Assembly (NCBI GenBank): GCA_029546925.1
Contig: JAKPQM010000036.1
Coordinates: 1-64,000 of the forward strand
Source: Actinomycetes bacterium
Lineage (GTDB): Bacteria > Actinomycetota > Coriobacteriia > Coriobacteriales > Atopobiaceae
Direction of reading: 5' to 3'
DNA: 64,000 nt
Shown here piece after piece: positions 24,599 through 34,050 of this stretch. Both the position numbers and the translations under genes were made by a program. The notes beneath the pieces were generated by a model. The model had not been told where the DNA came from and ran no database searches. It saw nothing but the letters and a program-made list of their open reading frames with translations. Position 1 is the stretch's first letter; each line of letters begins with the position of its first letter.

Positions 24599-25603
24599 TC
24601 ACTCTATACCCCCACTCGTCGCTTGGCGATATTCCCTAGGTGTCATCTTGTAGGTGTTCTCGAACTTGCGATAGAAGTAGCTCATGTTGGTAATGCCTAC
24701 CTTGTGGGCCACACCGGTGATGGCCCGGTCGGTGTTCAGGAGCAGATAGGCTGCCTCGCTCATCTGTTGGCTTGTCCTTATCTGGGTAAAAGTCTTCCCC
24801 GTGCTGGCTTTGAGGAGATTTCCAAGGTAGTTGGTACTATATCCAAACTCGGCAGCCGTAGATACGAGCGTACATTCCTTATAATTGCGCTCAATGTACT
24901 CAAGTATGCGCACAACCTTCTCGTTCGTTCCGGGAATGCCCGTTTTCTCTTCGCTACCATACGCAAGACCGCGCACCAGCTCCAAGAACACGGAGTGCGC
25001 ATAGCTCCTTATGAGCGCCTTGCTGTAAAAATCCGGATAGAGTCCTTCTTCTAGGATAAGCTGCATGAGCGCGCGCAGGTTGCCGCTGTACTTTGCGGGG
25101 ACAATCAGGAATCGGTCGTGTCTGCGCCTATGCGAGATAAACTCGAACAGAAAGCTGGTAAGGATTCCCCCTCCGGGCAGTTGGCTCAGAAATACTGCAT
25201 CAAAGAATTCCTTTCGAAATACCATCGAAATCACGATATCGTCTTCTGCTTTGGGGGTGGGAGACGAGCGCACCACGTTGGTATCGAAGATGATAGTGTC
25301 CCCGCGCTGAAGGGAAATGCTGTGTCCGGCAACTGCAAAGTCGCATTTGCCCTCGTAAATATAATTTAGCTCCATGTCCTGGTTCACATGCGGTGGAACC
25401 GTGGTGTAACGTGTTTCTTTGATTATACCGACAGCGTTTTCCTCCAAGGTGTTCTTCCAGTCAAAAAGAAATACGCTCTGACCATCCATATCTACCAAAG
25501 GCGTGCGTGCATAGACAGGGCTGGGCTCTCCAGGGTGCGCAAGGTGCCACTCTTCAGAGGGAGTCAGCTTATGGAGCAACGTTTCGAGTTGTGCCTTGTC
25601 CAC
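24599..25603 (-). CDS. AraC family transcriptional regulator (cupin N-terminal domain)
   Basis: A 334-residue regulator. The N-terminal half is a cupin-like sensor (VPPHVNQDMELNYIYEGKCDFAVAGHSISLQRGDTIIFD). The C-terminal half is the AraC double HTH: VVRILEYIERNYKECTLVSTAAEFGYSTNYLGNLLKASTGKTFTQI and ITGVAHKVGITNMSYFYRKFENTYKMTPREYR. The start is GTG 25603 with a poor ribosome binding site. It is divergent from the GH1/PTS genes, whose expression it most likely activates in response to a beta-glucoside. The 157-base divergent region contains two nested palindromes. Confidence 0.9.
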   Translation of the reverse strand: MDKAQLETLLHKLTPSEEWHLAHPGEPSPVYARTPLVDMDGQSVFLFDWKNTLEENAVGIIKETRYTTVPPHVNQDMELNYIYEGKCDFAVAGHSISLQRGDTIIFDTNVVRSSPTPKAEDDIVISMVFRKEFFDAVFLSQLPGGGILTSFLFEFISHRRRHDRFLIVPAKYSGNLRALMQLILEEGLYPDFYSKALIRSYAHSVFLELVRGLAYGSEEKTGIPGTNEKVVRILEYIERNYKECTLVSTAAEFGYSTNYLGNLLKASTGKTFTQIRTSQQMSEAAYLLLNTDRAITGVAHKVGITNMSYFYRKFENTYKMTPREYRQATSGGIE

Positions 25604-25636
25604 GCTTATCGCCGTTCTGTCATAAGATTAGCCGTA

Positions 25637-25687
25637 TTCTTTGAATATGTTACAGTTATTATCGAATAATGACATTATATTCAAGAA
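25637..25687. promoter_or_regulatory. Nested palindromes in AraC/GH1 divergent region
   Basis: An outer inverted repeat, TTCTTTGAATAT (25637-25648) against ATATTCAAGAA (25677-25687), encloses ATTATCGAATAAT (25658-25670). This AT-rich block contrasts with the GC-rich surroundings and is the probable control region of both genes. Confidence 0.5.
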
Positions 25688-25760
25688 CTTTACCGCCTAC
25701 GATCTTCTCATACGTCGGACGGCCGCATAGCAGGCTCCCGCATCGCATGAGGAGGCGTAG

Positions 25761-27233
25761 ATGCTCAAAACCTGTTTCGACAAGGACTTTCTTTGGGGCG
25801 GGGCAATCGCTGCGTCGCAAGCGGACGGAGGCTGGAGGGAAGGAGGTAAGGGTACTTCCACCCAAGACTGCCGTTGGCTCGATGGCAGCTGGACCCACGA
25901 ACAAGTGGAGGAAAAGCACCAGAATAACCCTTTCAGTAGGGCGGAGTTCGAGGCAGCTCTTGGAGACGAGGGCACGGAATACTATCCATTCCGTCGTGGC
26001 ATCGATTTCTACCATCACTATCGGGAGGATATCGACCTCTTTGCCGAAATGGGCCTTAAGCTCTTCCGTACCTCCATCTGTTGGAGCCGAATCTTTCCAA
26101 ATGGCGATGACCCAACGCCCAACGACGAGGGAATTGCCTGGTACCGTGATGTGTTCTCCCGATGCCATGCGCACGGCATCAAAGTCTTTGCCACTATGTT
26201 GCATTATGACATCCCCGTGAACCTAGTGCTGAAGTACGGCGGGTGGAAGAGCCGCAAGACCATCGACCTGTTTGCGCGTTATGTCGAGACCATCGTGACC
26301 GAGTTCCGTGGGCTGGTCGATTTCTGGCTGCCTTTCAATGAGTTCAATGCCGGGCGCTTTAGTCCTTGGGATGGGGTTTGCCTAATTAAGGACGTCGAGG
26401 GCGAGGACTTCGATCAGTCCATCTTCCAGTGCCTGCACCATGAGTTTGTCGCAAACGCCCTCGCGGTGCGCATCGTACACGAAAAGAGCCCCGAGACTCC
26501 AGTCGGAGGGATGATCGCGCGCTTCTGCACCTATCCGGCTACGTGCAAGCCCGAAGACAATCTACAGTCAATTCATGACGACCAGTATGCCAACTGGTTT
26601 TATACCGACGTCATGGCACGTGGCAGCTATCCCGCCTATATGGACCGCTATTTTGACAAGCTCGGAATCCAAGTCTGGGTAGAGCCTGATGACAAAGAAC
26701 TCATAGCCCAGAACACCGTGGACTTTTTAGCCTTCAGTTACTACTTCAGCCAGATCTCCACTACCGACCAAGATTGGGCGAAGACTTCTGGCAATCTTGT
26801 CATGGCAAACAAGAACCCCTATCTCTCCACATCAGAGTGGGGTTGGCAGATGGATCCTATTGGATTACGCATAACCCTCAACCAGATGTGGGATCGGTAC
26901 CAGCTACCTCTCTATATTGCCGAAAACGGCTTAGGGACGTCGGACACCCTCAATCCCGACGGAACAGTCCATGACGATTATCGCATCGATTACCTGCGCC
27001 GTCACATCCAATGCCTCAAGGAGGCTGTCATCGATGGTGTTGACGTGCGCGGATATATGGTCTGGGGCTTCATCGACGTGGTCGCATGCGGCCCTCTCAC
27101 CATGGACAAGCGCTATGGCCTCATCTATGTGGACCTGGACAACGCAGGTAACGGCAGCGCAAAGCGCTACCGCAAAGACTCGTTCTATTGGTACCAAAAG
27201 GCCATCTCCTCAAATGGTGAGAACCTCGAATGA
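25761..27233 (+). CDS. GH1 6-phospho-beta-glucosidase
   Basis: A 490-residue family 1 glycosidase, predicted to hydrolyse phosphorylated beta-glucosides delivered by the PTS. FDKDFLWGGAIAASQADGGW is the GH1 N-terminal signature, LPFNEFNAG holds the acid/base Glu194, and LYIAENGLG holds the nucleophile (about Glu388). The C-terminal DGVDVRGYMVWGFID and KRYGLIYVDLD are also typical. GAGGAGG lies before the ATG. The PTS IIBC gene follows 94 bases later on the same strand, which supports the phospho-glucosidase assignment over plain beta-glucosidase. An AraC regulator is divergent. Confidence 0.92.
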   Translation: MLKTCFDKDFLWGGAIAASQADGGWREGGKGTSTQDCRWLDGSWTHEQVEEKHQNNPFSRAEFEAALGDEGTEYYPFRRGIDFYHHYREDIDLFAEMGLKLFRTSICWSRIFPNGDDPTPNDEGIAWYRDVFSRCHAHGIKVFATMLHYDIPVNLVLKYGGWKSRKTIDLFARYVETIVTEFRGLVDFWLPFNEFNAGRFSPWDGVCLIKDVEGEDFDQSIFQCLHHEFVANALAVRIVHEKSPETPVGGMIARFCTYPATCKPEDNLQSIHDDQYANWFYTDVMARGSYPAYMDRYFDKLGIQVWVEPDDKELIAQNTVDFLAFSYYFSQISTTDQDWAKTSGNLVMANKNPYLSTSEWGWQMDPIGLRITLNQMWDRYQLPLYIAENGLGTSDTLNPDGTVHDDYRIDYLRRHIQCLKEAVIDGVDVRGYMVWGFIDVVACGPLTMDKRYGLIYVDLDNAGNGSAKRYRKDSFYWYQKAISSNGENLE

Positions 27234-27327
27234 TATGTAGGGCGATTGGGGCTTAGCTCTACACATCGGCTAACCGCCTTGTGGTTCTATCGACAGACAG
27301 TACGGTTGTAGGCAGAAAGGAGAAATA

Positions 27328-28725
27328 ATGGCAGGCAGGGACAAGAAAGAGCTGGCTGGCGAGATTCTGCAGCTCATAGGTGGTGCGGACAACATCATTG
27401 CCGCCACGCACTGTATCACGCGTCTGCGATTCAACCTCAAAGATGCTTCCAAGGTAAATCTCGAGACTCTAAAGAAAGTGGATGGTGCTCTGGGAGCCCA
27501 AGTGAAAGACGGCCAATGGCAGGTCATCATCGGGCCGCAGGTCGAGAGCGTCTACAGAGAGCTAGAGCCATTGTTGGAACCCTCCAAACTCGGAGGAGAA
27601 GTTCCCGTTGACGATGGACAACCCGAAGTTGAGGGCTCAGGACACCTTGGCGCCTTCGAAATCATCACGGGTATCTTCTCGCCCATTATCCCAGCCTTGG
27701 TGGCAGGCGGCATGGTCAAGGGCATCCTTGCGGTCATAGCAGGCTTTGGGATCGACACGGGGGCGAACGATTGGGCAGTCTTCAACATGATTTCGGACAT
27801 CCCATTCTACTTTCTACCATTCCTCCTAGCGGTAAGCTGTGCAGACAGGTTCAAAATCAACCGCTCTTTGGCGCTGTGCGTTGCCGGATCACTTATGTAT
27901 CCCACCATCGTCAATGCCATCGGGACTAATGAGGTGCCCCTCACGGTCCTTGGCATCGCGGTACCCGTCTTCACCTACGCAGACTCCGTCTTTCCGGTCA
28001 TCTTTGGCGTGGCTGGACTCGCGCTGGTCTACCGCATGCTCGATAAGGTCGTTCCCGATCTCTTCAAGCTTGTCGTCGTTCCCGCCGCATCGTTGGGAAT
28101 CGTCATTCCCATCAACCTCATGGTGCTCGCACCCATAGGGGCATGGTGCGGCATTGGCCTTGCCAGTGGCATCGTCTGGCTTTTCTCGACGCTTGGACCC
28201 GTAGCCGGCTTCCTCTTGGGCTTCTTCATGCCGCTCATCGTCCTCTTTGGTATGCACCAATCCACAAGCCCTATCCAGATTTCCAACATCGCAACACTTG
28301 GCTACGACTATCTACTGCCCGTATCCTTCTGCCACAATCTGGCCGAGAGTGGTGCTGCCTTTGGCGCCGCCTTGCGCATGAAAGACAAGAGGCTCAAGTC
28401 TGCTGCGTTCACCTGTTCGTTCTCTGCGTTCATGGGTATTTCCGAGCCCGCGCTCTTTACCGTCCAAGTCCCCAACCGTACCCCACTTGCTGCCGCAATG
28501 ATCTCAAATGGCATTGGCGGCGCCCTTACCGCAATCCTCGGAGCCAAGTGCTTTGGTTTCGTGATGCCGGGTATTACCTCTCTGCCAGTCTACATGGATC
28601 CCACCGGAGCCGTGTGGAATATCGTGTCCATCATCATCTGCATCATGGCTACTTGGATTATTGGCGCCGTACTGAGCTTCGTCCTTTGGGGCAGGTTTGG
28701 AGGTGTCAAGGAGAGTATTAACTAA
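27328..28725 (+). CDS. PTS beta-glucoside-type transporter, subunits IIBC
   Basis: A 465-residue sugar permease of the glucose/beta-glucoside PTS class. The IIB domain is at the N-terminus with the phosphorylated cysteine in ATHCITRLRF (Cys29). After a linker (residues about 85-105) comes the IIC domain with about ten membrane helices, including GIFSPIIPALVAGGMVKG and GMHQSTSPIQISNIATLGYD, and a C-terminal GISEPALFTVQVPNR motif. There is no IIA domain, so phosphate must come from a IIA encoded elsewhere. AAAGGAG precedes ATG 27328. It works with the GH1 enzyme upstream. Confidence 0.92.
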   Translation: MAGRDKKELAGEILQLIGGADNIIAATHCITRLRFNLKDASKVNLETLKKVDGALGAQVKDGQWQVIIGPQVESVYRELEPLLEPSKLGGEVPVDDGQPEVEGSGHLGAFEIITGIFSPIIPALVAGGMVKGILAVIAGFGIDTGANDWAVFNMISDIPFYFLPFLLAVSCADRFKINRSLALCVAGSLMYPTIVNAIGTNEVPLTVLGIAVPVFTYADSVFPVIFGVAGLALVYRMLDKVVPDLFKLVVVPAASLGIVIPINLMVLAPIGAWCGIGLASGIVWLFSTLGPVAGFLLGFFMPLIVLFGMHQSTSPIQISNIATLGYDYLLPVSFCHNLAESGAAFGAALRMKDKRLKSAAFTCSFSAFMGISEPALFTVQVPNRTPLAAAMISNGIGGALTAILGAKCFGFVMPGITSLPVYMDPTGAVWNIVSIIICIMATWIIGAVLSFVLWGRFGGVKESIN

Positions 28726-29129
28726 GACCGGAGCAGCTTGGATGGCGGGCGCGGCGATCCTTGAACTGGGACACTGCACCCGTCTCCCTCAAGGAGACTT
28801 CTAGGTCGGCAGAATAGGGGCAAAGTCGTGGCAGCCCCTCCAACAACAGATAGTCGTAAGAGGAAACGCCCTGCTTGACGCTTTCAGATGTGTTACCTCC
28901 CCGACAATCCACAGGCCTGAGAGGATTTGCACTCTATGCGCCAGACGCTGTCCCGCGCGGGTTACGTATAGGTATGCATTCTCTTCAGTTAAGCACCTTA
29001 CGTATATTGGGCGTTCCCCAAGGGGCATCGACAGGCTGAGAGCACTTGGATGGATGCTTTCGTCGAAGCGTGATCTGATCACATACGGAGGAAAACCACT
29101 CTGATATCGTTTGATCAAGGAGGTGCACG
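28726..29129. other. 404-base intergenic region
   Basis: No gene recognised. A short hairpin GTCTCC/GGAGAC (28782-28798) followed by TTCT could be a weak terminator of the PTS gene. Two short minus-strand frames cross the region but resemble nothing known and have no good ribosome binding site. Confidence 0.4.
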
Positions 29130-29537
29130 ATGAAGTATTCAAAGATGGTTATCGCTGCCATATTGATGGTTGCCGGCCTGCTCGTTGGGTGCTCGCAGGA
29201 AGGCGCCCAGCCCACGAATGGCTCCACAGGATATCGTCAGGTCAACGCCCAAGAGGCGAAGGAGCTGATGGACTCCGAAGAAGGCTATGTCATCCTCGAC
29301 GTCCGTACAGACGAGGAATATGCCGCAGGGCACATCCCCGGCGCAATCCTGATCCCCCATGATGACATCACCATCCAAGCGGAGGAGATCTTTTCCGATA
29401 AGGATCAGCTGATCCTCGTCTATTGCCGCAGTGGGAATCGCAGCAGGCAGGCAGCCGAGGCTTTGGTGGGGCTCGGTTATACGAACGTCGTCGACTTCGG
29501 CGGGATCAACGACTGGCCCTACGAGATCGAACGGTAG
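29130..29537 (+). CDS. Rhodanese-domain lipoprotein
   Basis: A 135-residue extracytoplasmic sulfurtransferase-like protein. The N-terminal helix KMVIAAILMVAGLLVGC ends in a lipobox with Cys21. The rhodanese domain follows: GYVILDVRTDEEYAAGHIPGA and the active-site loop CRSGNRS with Cys99. Such proteins may transfer sulfur or handle thiol redox at the cell surface; no partner is evident. AAGGAGG sits seven bases before the ATG. About 200 bases separate it from the next gene. Confidence 0.9.
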   Translation: MKYSKMVIAAILMVAGLLVGCSQEGAQPTNGSTGYRQVNAQEAKELMDSEEGYVILDVRTDEEYAAGHIPGAILIPHDDITIQAEEIFSDKDQLILVYCRSGNRSRQAAEALVGLGYTNVVDFGGINDWPYEIER

Positions 29538-29741
29538 GAACTCGAGCCGCTCATGCTTCTCCAGCTAGACGCCGAGACAGGCGAGGGGCTTCACTGAATC
29601 GCGGCAGGGATGCCGCAGGATGCTCTTGGGTCGCCTGAGGTTGTATCATAGCTTTTGTGGCAGAACCAGAAGGAACGCAGCTAGAGGGAGGGAGACGCCA
29701 CGACGCGTCGTGCAAGGGCGTCGGCAGGCACAGAGGAGGAT

Positions 29742-32486
29742 ATGAAGACGTTCGGGCAACTTCGCTACAATCGTCCTCTCCGCGACTACCAGCAGCGAGT
29801 TCTCAACCGCTTTGCCACCTATGCAAGCAACGGCAAGGTCAACATCGTCGCCGCCCCCGGCAGCGGCAAGACCGTTCTCGGCCTTGAGATGATTTGTCGG
29901 CTCGGCAGGGCGGCATTGGTCCTCTCCCCCTCCGTCACGGTGCGCCAGCAATGGGGCCAGCGCTTTGCAGAGGGATTCCTACCCGAGGACGAGGATGCGA
30001 ACGATTACATCTCGCACTCCCTGCGCACGCCGAAGCTGCTCACATCAACGACCTACCAAGCACTCCACGCAGCTTGGACGAGGGGAATCAGCCGAGAGTC
30101 ATCCGAGGACGAGCCCGACGGCACGCCCGCAGAACCCGAGGACTTCTCGGACTTCGATATCCTTGCGGCCATAAAGGAGGCGGGCATCGGCACCATCTGC
30201 CTCGACGAGGCCCACCATCTGCGTGCGGAATGGCATCGTGCCCTCGAAGCGTTTATCAGGGCACTCGACGGCCAGGTCATCATCATCTCGCTCACGGCCA
30301 CTCCCCCTTATGACTCGACAGCTGCGGAGTGGAAGCGCTACATAGACCTGTGCGGAGAGATAGACGAGGAGATCTACGTTCCCGAGCTGGTGAAGCAGGG
30401 GATCCTCTGCCCGCATCAGGACTATATCCACTTCAGCTACCCCACCGCAAGCGAACGGGAGCTCCTGCGACGCCACCGCCGGCAGGCGGCAGAAGCCCTC
30501 GCCGACATTCGCGACGCAGGCATCGTGCCCAAGGCGCTCGATGTCTTCCTCAAGGGGAATGCCGAAGCCATCTACCAGGTCCTCTACATCTACGAGGCGC
30601 AGGTGCGGTCGCTCTTTCGCTTGGCAAAGTTCATGGGAAGGGATGTCGACCATGCGTGGCGTCGTGCCGTGGCGCCGCACGGACGGCTGGGCAGGTACAG
30701 CATCGACGATGCAGAATACGGGCTCCAGCTTGTGCTTGACCGTCCCGACCTCTTCGGACAGGAGACCGCAGGCGAGCTCGAACACATCCTTGCACGGCAT
30801 GGCATGCTCAAACACCGTCGGGTAAAGCTCAGAACGAACCGCAAGCTGGATCGCACGCTCGTCGCATCCATGGGCAAGCTGGGTTCTATCCAGCGCATCG
30901 CGATGTGCGAGACGGCCAGCATGGGAGCAGCACTGCGCATGGTGATACTTGCCGATTATATCCGTGCCGACCTCACGGGCCTCATCGGTCGCGCAACCGC
31001 ACTCGACCAGATGGGCGTTGTCCCCATCTTCGAGGCACTCAGGCGCACCGATGGCATCGACGGGCGGATTGCGCTGCTCTCGGGCTCGCTCGTAATTGTA
31101 CCTGTGTCCTCTGAGGAGGGAATCAGACGCATCGCAGCCGAGAAGGGCGTGACCATGCGGTTCCGCCCCATTCCAAGCGCCGCCGATGTGCCCTATGAGG
31201 AGGCGGTTTTCTCCAACTCGAACCAAGAGCGTGTCGCGGTTATGACCGAGGCGCTCACCCAGGGACTCGTGCGGATACTCGTGGGCACCAAGGCGCTTCT
31301 TGGGGAAGGATGGGACTCGCCCTGCGTGAACACACTGGTGCTCGCCTCGACCGTGAGCACGTTCATGCTCTCGAACCAGCTGCGCGGGCGCGCCATCCGC
31401 ACCGACCCTGCCATGCCGGACAAGACGGCCGACATCTGGTACCTTGTTACGGTGGAGCCGCCGATCGATCCCAATGACAAGCTGTCCTCCTTCTTCTTCG
31501 CAGATGAGCTCTCGCAAGATGAGGCGGTGCTCGGCAGTGACTGGGACACGCTCGTACGTCGTTTCGACTGCTTCGTGGGACCTGTTTATGACGGGCCGCC
31601 GGAGATCACAAGCGGCATCGAGCGTGTGAGCATCATACGCCCACCCTTCACCGAGCGCGGCATCGAGGAGATCGATCGGCAGATGGAGATGAGGGCCTTC
31701 GGTCGTCCCACAATGGCGGCGCAGTGGCAGGGCGTGCTCAAGGATATTACGACACCCGAGCTGCATGAACGCGTCGTGACGTCTCCCAATGTGGGCGTGG
31801 GGACCTTTGAGGTGCTCAACGGGCTGGCTCTGGCCCTTTCGGTCGGACTCCTGAGCTTCCTCGGTTGGATGCTCAGGATGTTGACAACCTTCTCGTATAC
31901 GGGCGCGGACGAGACCACGATCATAGCGCTGCTCATTGCTTTGGCAATCATCGCAGTAGCGATGGTAAGGCTCTCGATACGCCTCGTACGCCGGCTCTCG
32001 CCAAAGCGCCGCATGCAATCTATGGCCGAAGCCCTCCTCGCGGCAATGCGCTCGATGGGCCTCATGAGCGGAACGGGCGGCAGGGTGATGGTGAGGTCCG
32101 ATCCGGCGCAGAGTTCCTTCCAAGTGAGTCTCGAGGGAACCACGTTGCATGACAGGCATCTCTTTGCCGAGGCCGTAGCCCAGATGTGCTCGCCCATAGA
32201 CAATCCGAGCTATGTGCTGGTGGAGAATGTCCTGCGCGGGACCTCGGGTACGCGGAACTATCGGCAAAGCTTCGCCTGCCCCGCTGTCATGGGCACCCGT
32301 GCGGGTGCCAATGCGCTCGCGGAAGAGCTCGAACGCACCGTGGGCAGCTTCGAGGTTGTATCCACCCGATCACTGGAAGGTCGCGCGACGCTCTGGAAAT
32401 GCCGCGAGCGTTCGCTGGTCAACCTCAACGATCGGCTCGTACGGGCGCACCGGGTGGTCCGAGGGACAGCCCGCTTCCAAGACTGA
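29742..32486 (+). CDS. SF2 DEAH-type helicase with two membrane segments
   Basis: A 914-residue superfamily 2 helicase/translocase. Helicase motifs: Q-like DYQQRV (15-20), Walker A APGSGKT (38-44), DEAH (155-158), SLTATPP (183-189), ILVGTKALLGEGWDSP (motif V region) and QLRGRAIR (about 546-553). Between the two lobes lies a helical insert of about 250 residues. After motif VI, residues about 690-710 and 725-745 are strongly hydrophobic (LALALSVGLLSFLGWML; IIALLIALAIIAVAMVRL) and look like a membrane hairpin, followed by a basic stretch and a 150-residue C-terminal domain I do not recognise. A membrane-anchored DNA or RNA helicase is unusual. GAGGA precedes the ATG. Neighbours give no clue; phage defence or DNA uptake are only guesses. 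Confidence 0.85.
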   Translation: MKTFGQLRYNRPLRDYQQRVLNRFATYASNGKVNIVAAPGSGKTVLGLEMICRLGRAALVLSPSVTVRQQWGQRFAEGFLPEDEDANDYISHSLRTPKLLTSTTYQALHAAWTRGISRESSEDEPDGTPAEPEDFSDFDILAAIKEAGIGTICLDEAHHLRAEWHRALEAFIRALDGQVIIISLTATPPYDSTAAEWKRYIDLCGEIDEEIYVPELVKQGILCPHQDYIHFSYPTASERELLRRHRRQAAEALADIRDAGIVPKALDVFLKGNAEAIYQVLYIYEAQVRSLFRLAKFMGRDVDHAWRRAVAPHGRLGRYSIDDAEYGLQLVLDRPDLFGQETAGELEHILARHGMLKHRRVKLRTNRKLDRTLVASMGKLGSIQRIAMCETASMGAALRMVILADYIRADLTGLIGRATALDQMGVVPIFEALRRTDGIDGRIALLSGSLVIVPVSSEEGIRRIAAEKGVTMRFRPIPSAADVPYEEAVFSNSNQERVAVMTEALTQGLVRILVGTKALLGEGWDSPCVNTLVLASTVSTFMLSNQLRGRAIRTDPAMPDKTADIWYLVTVEPPIDPNDKLSSFFFADELSQDEAVLGSDWDTLVRRFDCFVGPVYDGPPEITSGIERVSIIRPPFTERGIEEIDRQMEMRAFGRPTMAAQWQGVLKDITTPELHERVVTSPNVGVGTFEVLNGLALALSVGLLSFLGWMLRMLTTFSYTGADETTIIALLIALAIIAVAMVRLSIRLVRRLSPKRRMQSMAEALLAAMRSMGLMSGTGGRVMVRSDPAQSSFQVSLEGTTLHDRHLFAEAVAQMCSPIDNPSYVLVENVLRGTSGTRNYRQSFACPAVMGTRAGANALAEELERTVGSFEVVSTRSLEGRATLWKCRERSLVNLNDRLVRAHRVVRGTARFQD

Positions 32487-32551
32487 GCTTGACAGGGGCA
32501 CGGTTGTTTCCAGCTGCATATGCGCAGCAGGCGATCTTCGCATGCAGATGC

Positions 32552-32998
32552 CTACGCACCCTCCAAGCTGCGTCCGATGCGGTATATGCACACGGTGAAA
32601 AGCGCAGGCGGAAGCGCGAGCACAAGCATGGCTACGATACGGTCGATAGAGGCATCTGATACAGCGGTCACCAATGTCAGCGTCCATACTGCCCACCAGA
32701 GTCCTGTAGTCACCTGTGCTGCAACCAAACTTGCGCGCACGGGGCGCACGGCTAGGACGACTGCAGCCAGGGAAGGAGCGGCAGGAACCAAGAGGATCAG
32801 GGCAAGGAAGCGCCCCACGGCCACACCCAAGTAGTCGGAACCGCTGGCGCCGGAGCCCGCAAGTCGGGCCTCCTCCTCGAAGGACTGGACTGCCAGATGA
32901 ATGCCTCCCACAGCATAGAGCAGCAGGATGAACGCAAGTATTCCAAGGGCAAGGCGCGCGCCGGAAGCACCGGCAGGCTGTTCGGGATGATCTTCCAC
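32552..32998 (-). CDS. Hypothetical four-helix membrane protein
   Basis: A 148-residue protein with four hydrophobic segments (LALGILAFILLLYAVGG; FLALILLVPAAPSLAAVVLAV; AQVTTGLWWAVWTLTLVT; IVAMLVLALPPALFTVCIYRI). No family recognised. It is convergent with the helicase gene, 65 bases apart. Its start, ATG near 32998, is the only sizeable option. The product may be a small integral membrane protein of unknown role. Confidence 0.6.
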   Translation of the reverse strand: MEDHPEQPAGASGARLALGILAFILLLYAVGGIHLAVQSFEEEARLAGSGASGSDYLGVAVGRFLALILLVPAAPSLAAVVLAVRPVRASLVAAQVTTGLWWAVWTLTLVTAVSDASIDRIVAMLVLALPPALFTVCIYRIGRSLEGA

Positions 32999-33310
32999 GA
33001 GAATCCCCCGTCTACGATACGCGCCTGTTTGGAGAATGCTGCAATAGATGATCTATCCTAGGCGAGGCCTTAAAGCCGATGCCAGACTCGATAGGGTTTC
33101 CATCTGAATCACATGGGCTAAGAGCTCATCCTCCTATGCAGTCCCATATCAGCCGCAAGTATCTTCGCCCTGATGAGTACCGCCGCTGCAAATCCAACGG
33201 TCAACCCTCAAACAGCGTCGGTTGGAAACATAGCTAAAATCGTATCTAATTAGGTTGGAAAGATAGGTTGCTGAGCTCGTCACTGCTCTCGAGGATGGGG
33301 ATTCATACAT
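32999..33310. other. 312-base intergenic region
   Basis: No coding sequence or repeat recognised. The right part (33225-33270) is AT-rich and probably holds the promoter of the DUF488 gene. Confidence 0.4.
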
Positions 33311-33676
33311 ATGACAAGAATACAGATCAAGCGCGTCTACGATCAAGTGGAGGAGTCAGACGGGATGCGCATCCTGATCGACCGCCTGTGGCCGCGTGGC
33401 ATCAGGAAGGAGGCTCTGGAGCTCGACGCATGGCCGAAGGAGCTCGCACCATCCGCCGAGGCGCGTAGGGAGTTCGGCCACAGGGCCGAAAACTTCGACG
33501 CATTCGCCCACCGCTACCGCATGGAGCTCGACGCGAGCGATGCCGTTAGGGCATGCGTCGAAGGATTGCGCTCCAAGGCTCCCCAGACGCTCACCCTCCT
33601 GTATGCGGCACGGGATCCGCAGATCAACCATGCTGTTATCCTGAAGCAGTGGCTTGAGGAGAGGCTGGGAGGCTGA
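33311..33676 (+). CDS. DUF488 family protein
   Basis: A 121-residue protein of the YeaO-like DUF488 family. The signature DRLWPRGIRKEAL (residues 24-36) and EFGHRAENFDAFAHRYRMEL followed by TLTLLYAARDPQINHAVIL are typical. Function unknown; members are small cytosolic proteins often found in accessory regions. The site upstream (GAGGATGGGGA) is somewhat far from the ATG at 33311. Stands alone. Confidence 0.87.
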   Translation: MTRIQIKRVYDQVEESDGMRILIDRLWPRGIRKEALELDAWPKELAPSAEARREFGHRAENFDAFAHRYRMELDASDAVRACVEGLRSKAPQTLTLLYAARDPQINHAVILKQWLEERLGG

Positions 33677-33715
33677 GCGTATAGGATCCATCCCAACCGA
33701 AATCGGATCGGGCGG

Positions 33716-33982
33716 CTAGCGCTCCGTCTCGACAAGGACGGCATTGAAAGTCTCATAGGAAGCCACGAGCTGCTTGGCGCGCTCCTCCCCCTGATCGGTG
33801 AGGTACACGGGCCTCGCCCGGTGCAACGCATCGATAAGGCCCTCGTCGCACAAAGCATCGACGGTATCCCGATCGTAACCCTTTCAAGAACGCATCACGG
33901 TACCAACGTGCACATCCTCTTTACAAGAGGTGAGATAGATGAGCATCAGGATCATATCGTGGATGAGCTTCTCGCGGTCCAT
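33716..33982 (-). pseudogene. DUF6429-like gene interrupted by an in-frame TGA
   Basis: Read in one frame of 89 codons from ATG 33982 (with GGGGAGG upstream) to TAG 33716, the translation is MDREKLIHDMILMLIYLTS... then ...KGYDRDTVDALCDEGLID and ARPVYLTDQGEERAKQLV. This matches the small winged-helix-like DUF6429 family as I remember it (LLYLTSWKED, then WKGYDFD, then VYLTEEG). A single TGA at 33884-33886 falls exactly where the family has Trp in WKGYD, so a TGG to TGA change has split the gene; the other Trp (SWKED) is Cys here. Reading frame is otherwise intact, so the damage is recent or the call is a sequencing error. Confidence 0.65.
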
Positions 33983-34050
33983 GGCGGCCTCCCCAGCTCG
34001 AACGTTACGGCGCATGGCGTCCTGAAACGTATATAGCCTGCAGACGCCGG

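Noticed and set aside
28801-29142. Minus-strand frame of 113 codons
   Set aside because: Overlaps the rhodanese start, no ribosome binding site, composition unlike real genes nearby.
30099-32267. Minus-strand frame of 722 codons opposite the helicase
   Set aside because: Antisense shadow; the plus-strand helicase has all SF2 motifs.
33884-33886. TGA read as selenocysteine
   Set aside because: The family has Trp there, not Cys, and no SECIS-like hairpin directly follows; the glutathione peroxidase in the window uses Cys.
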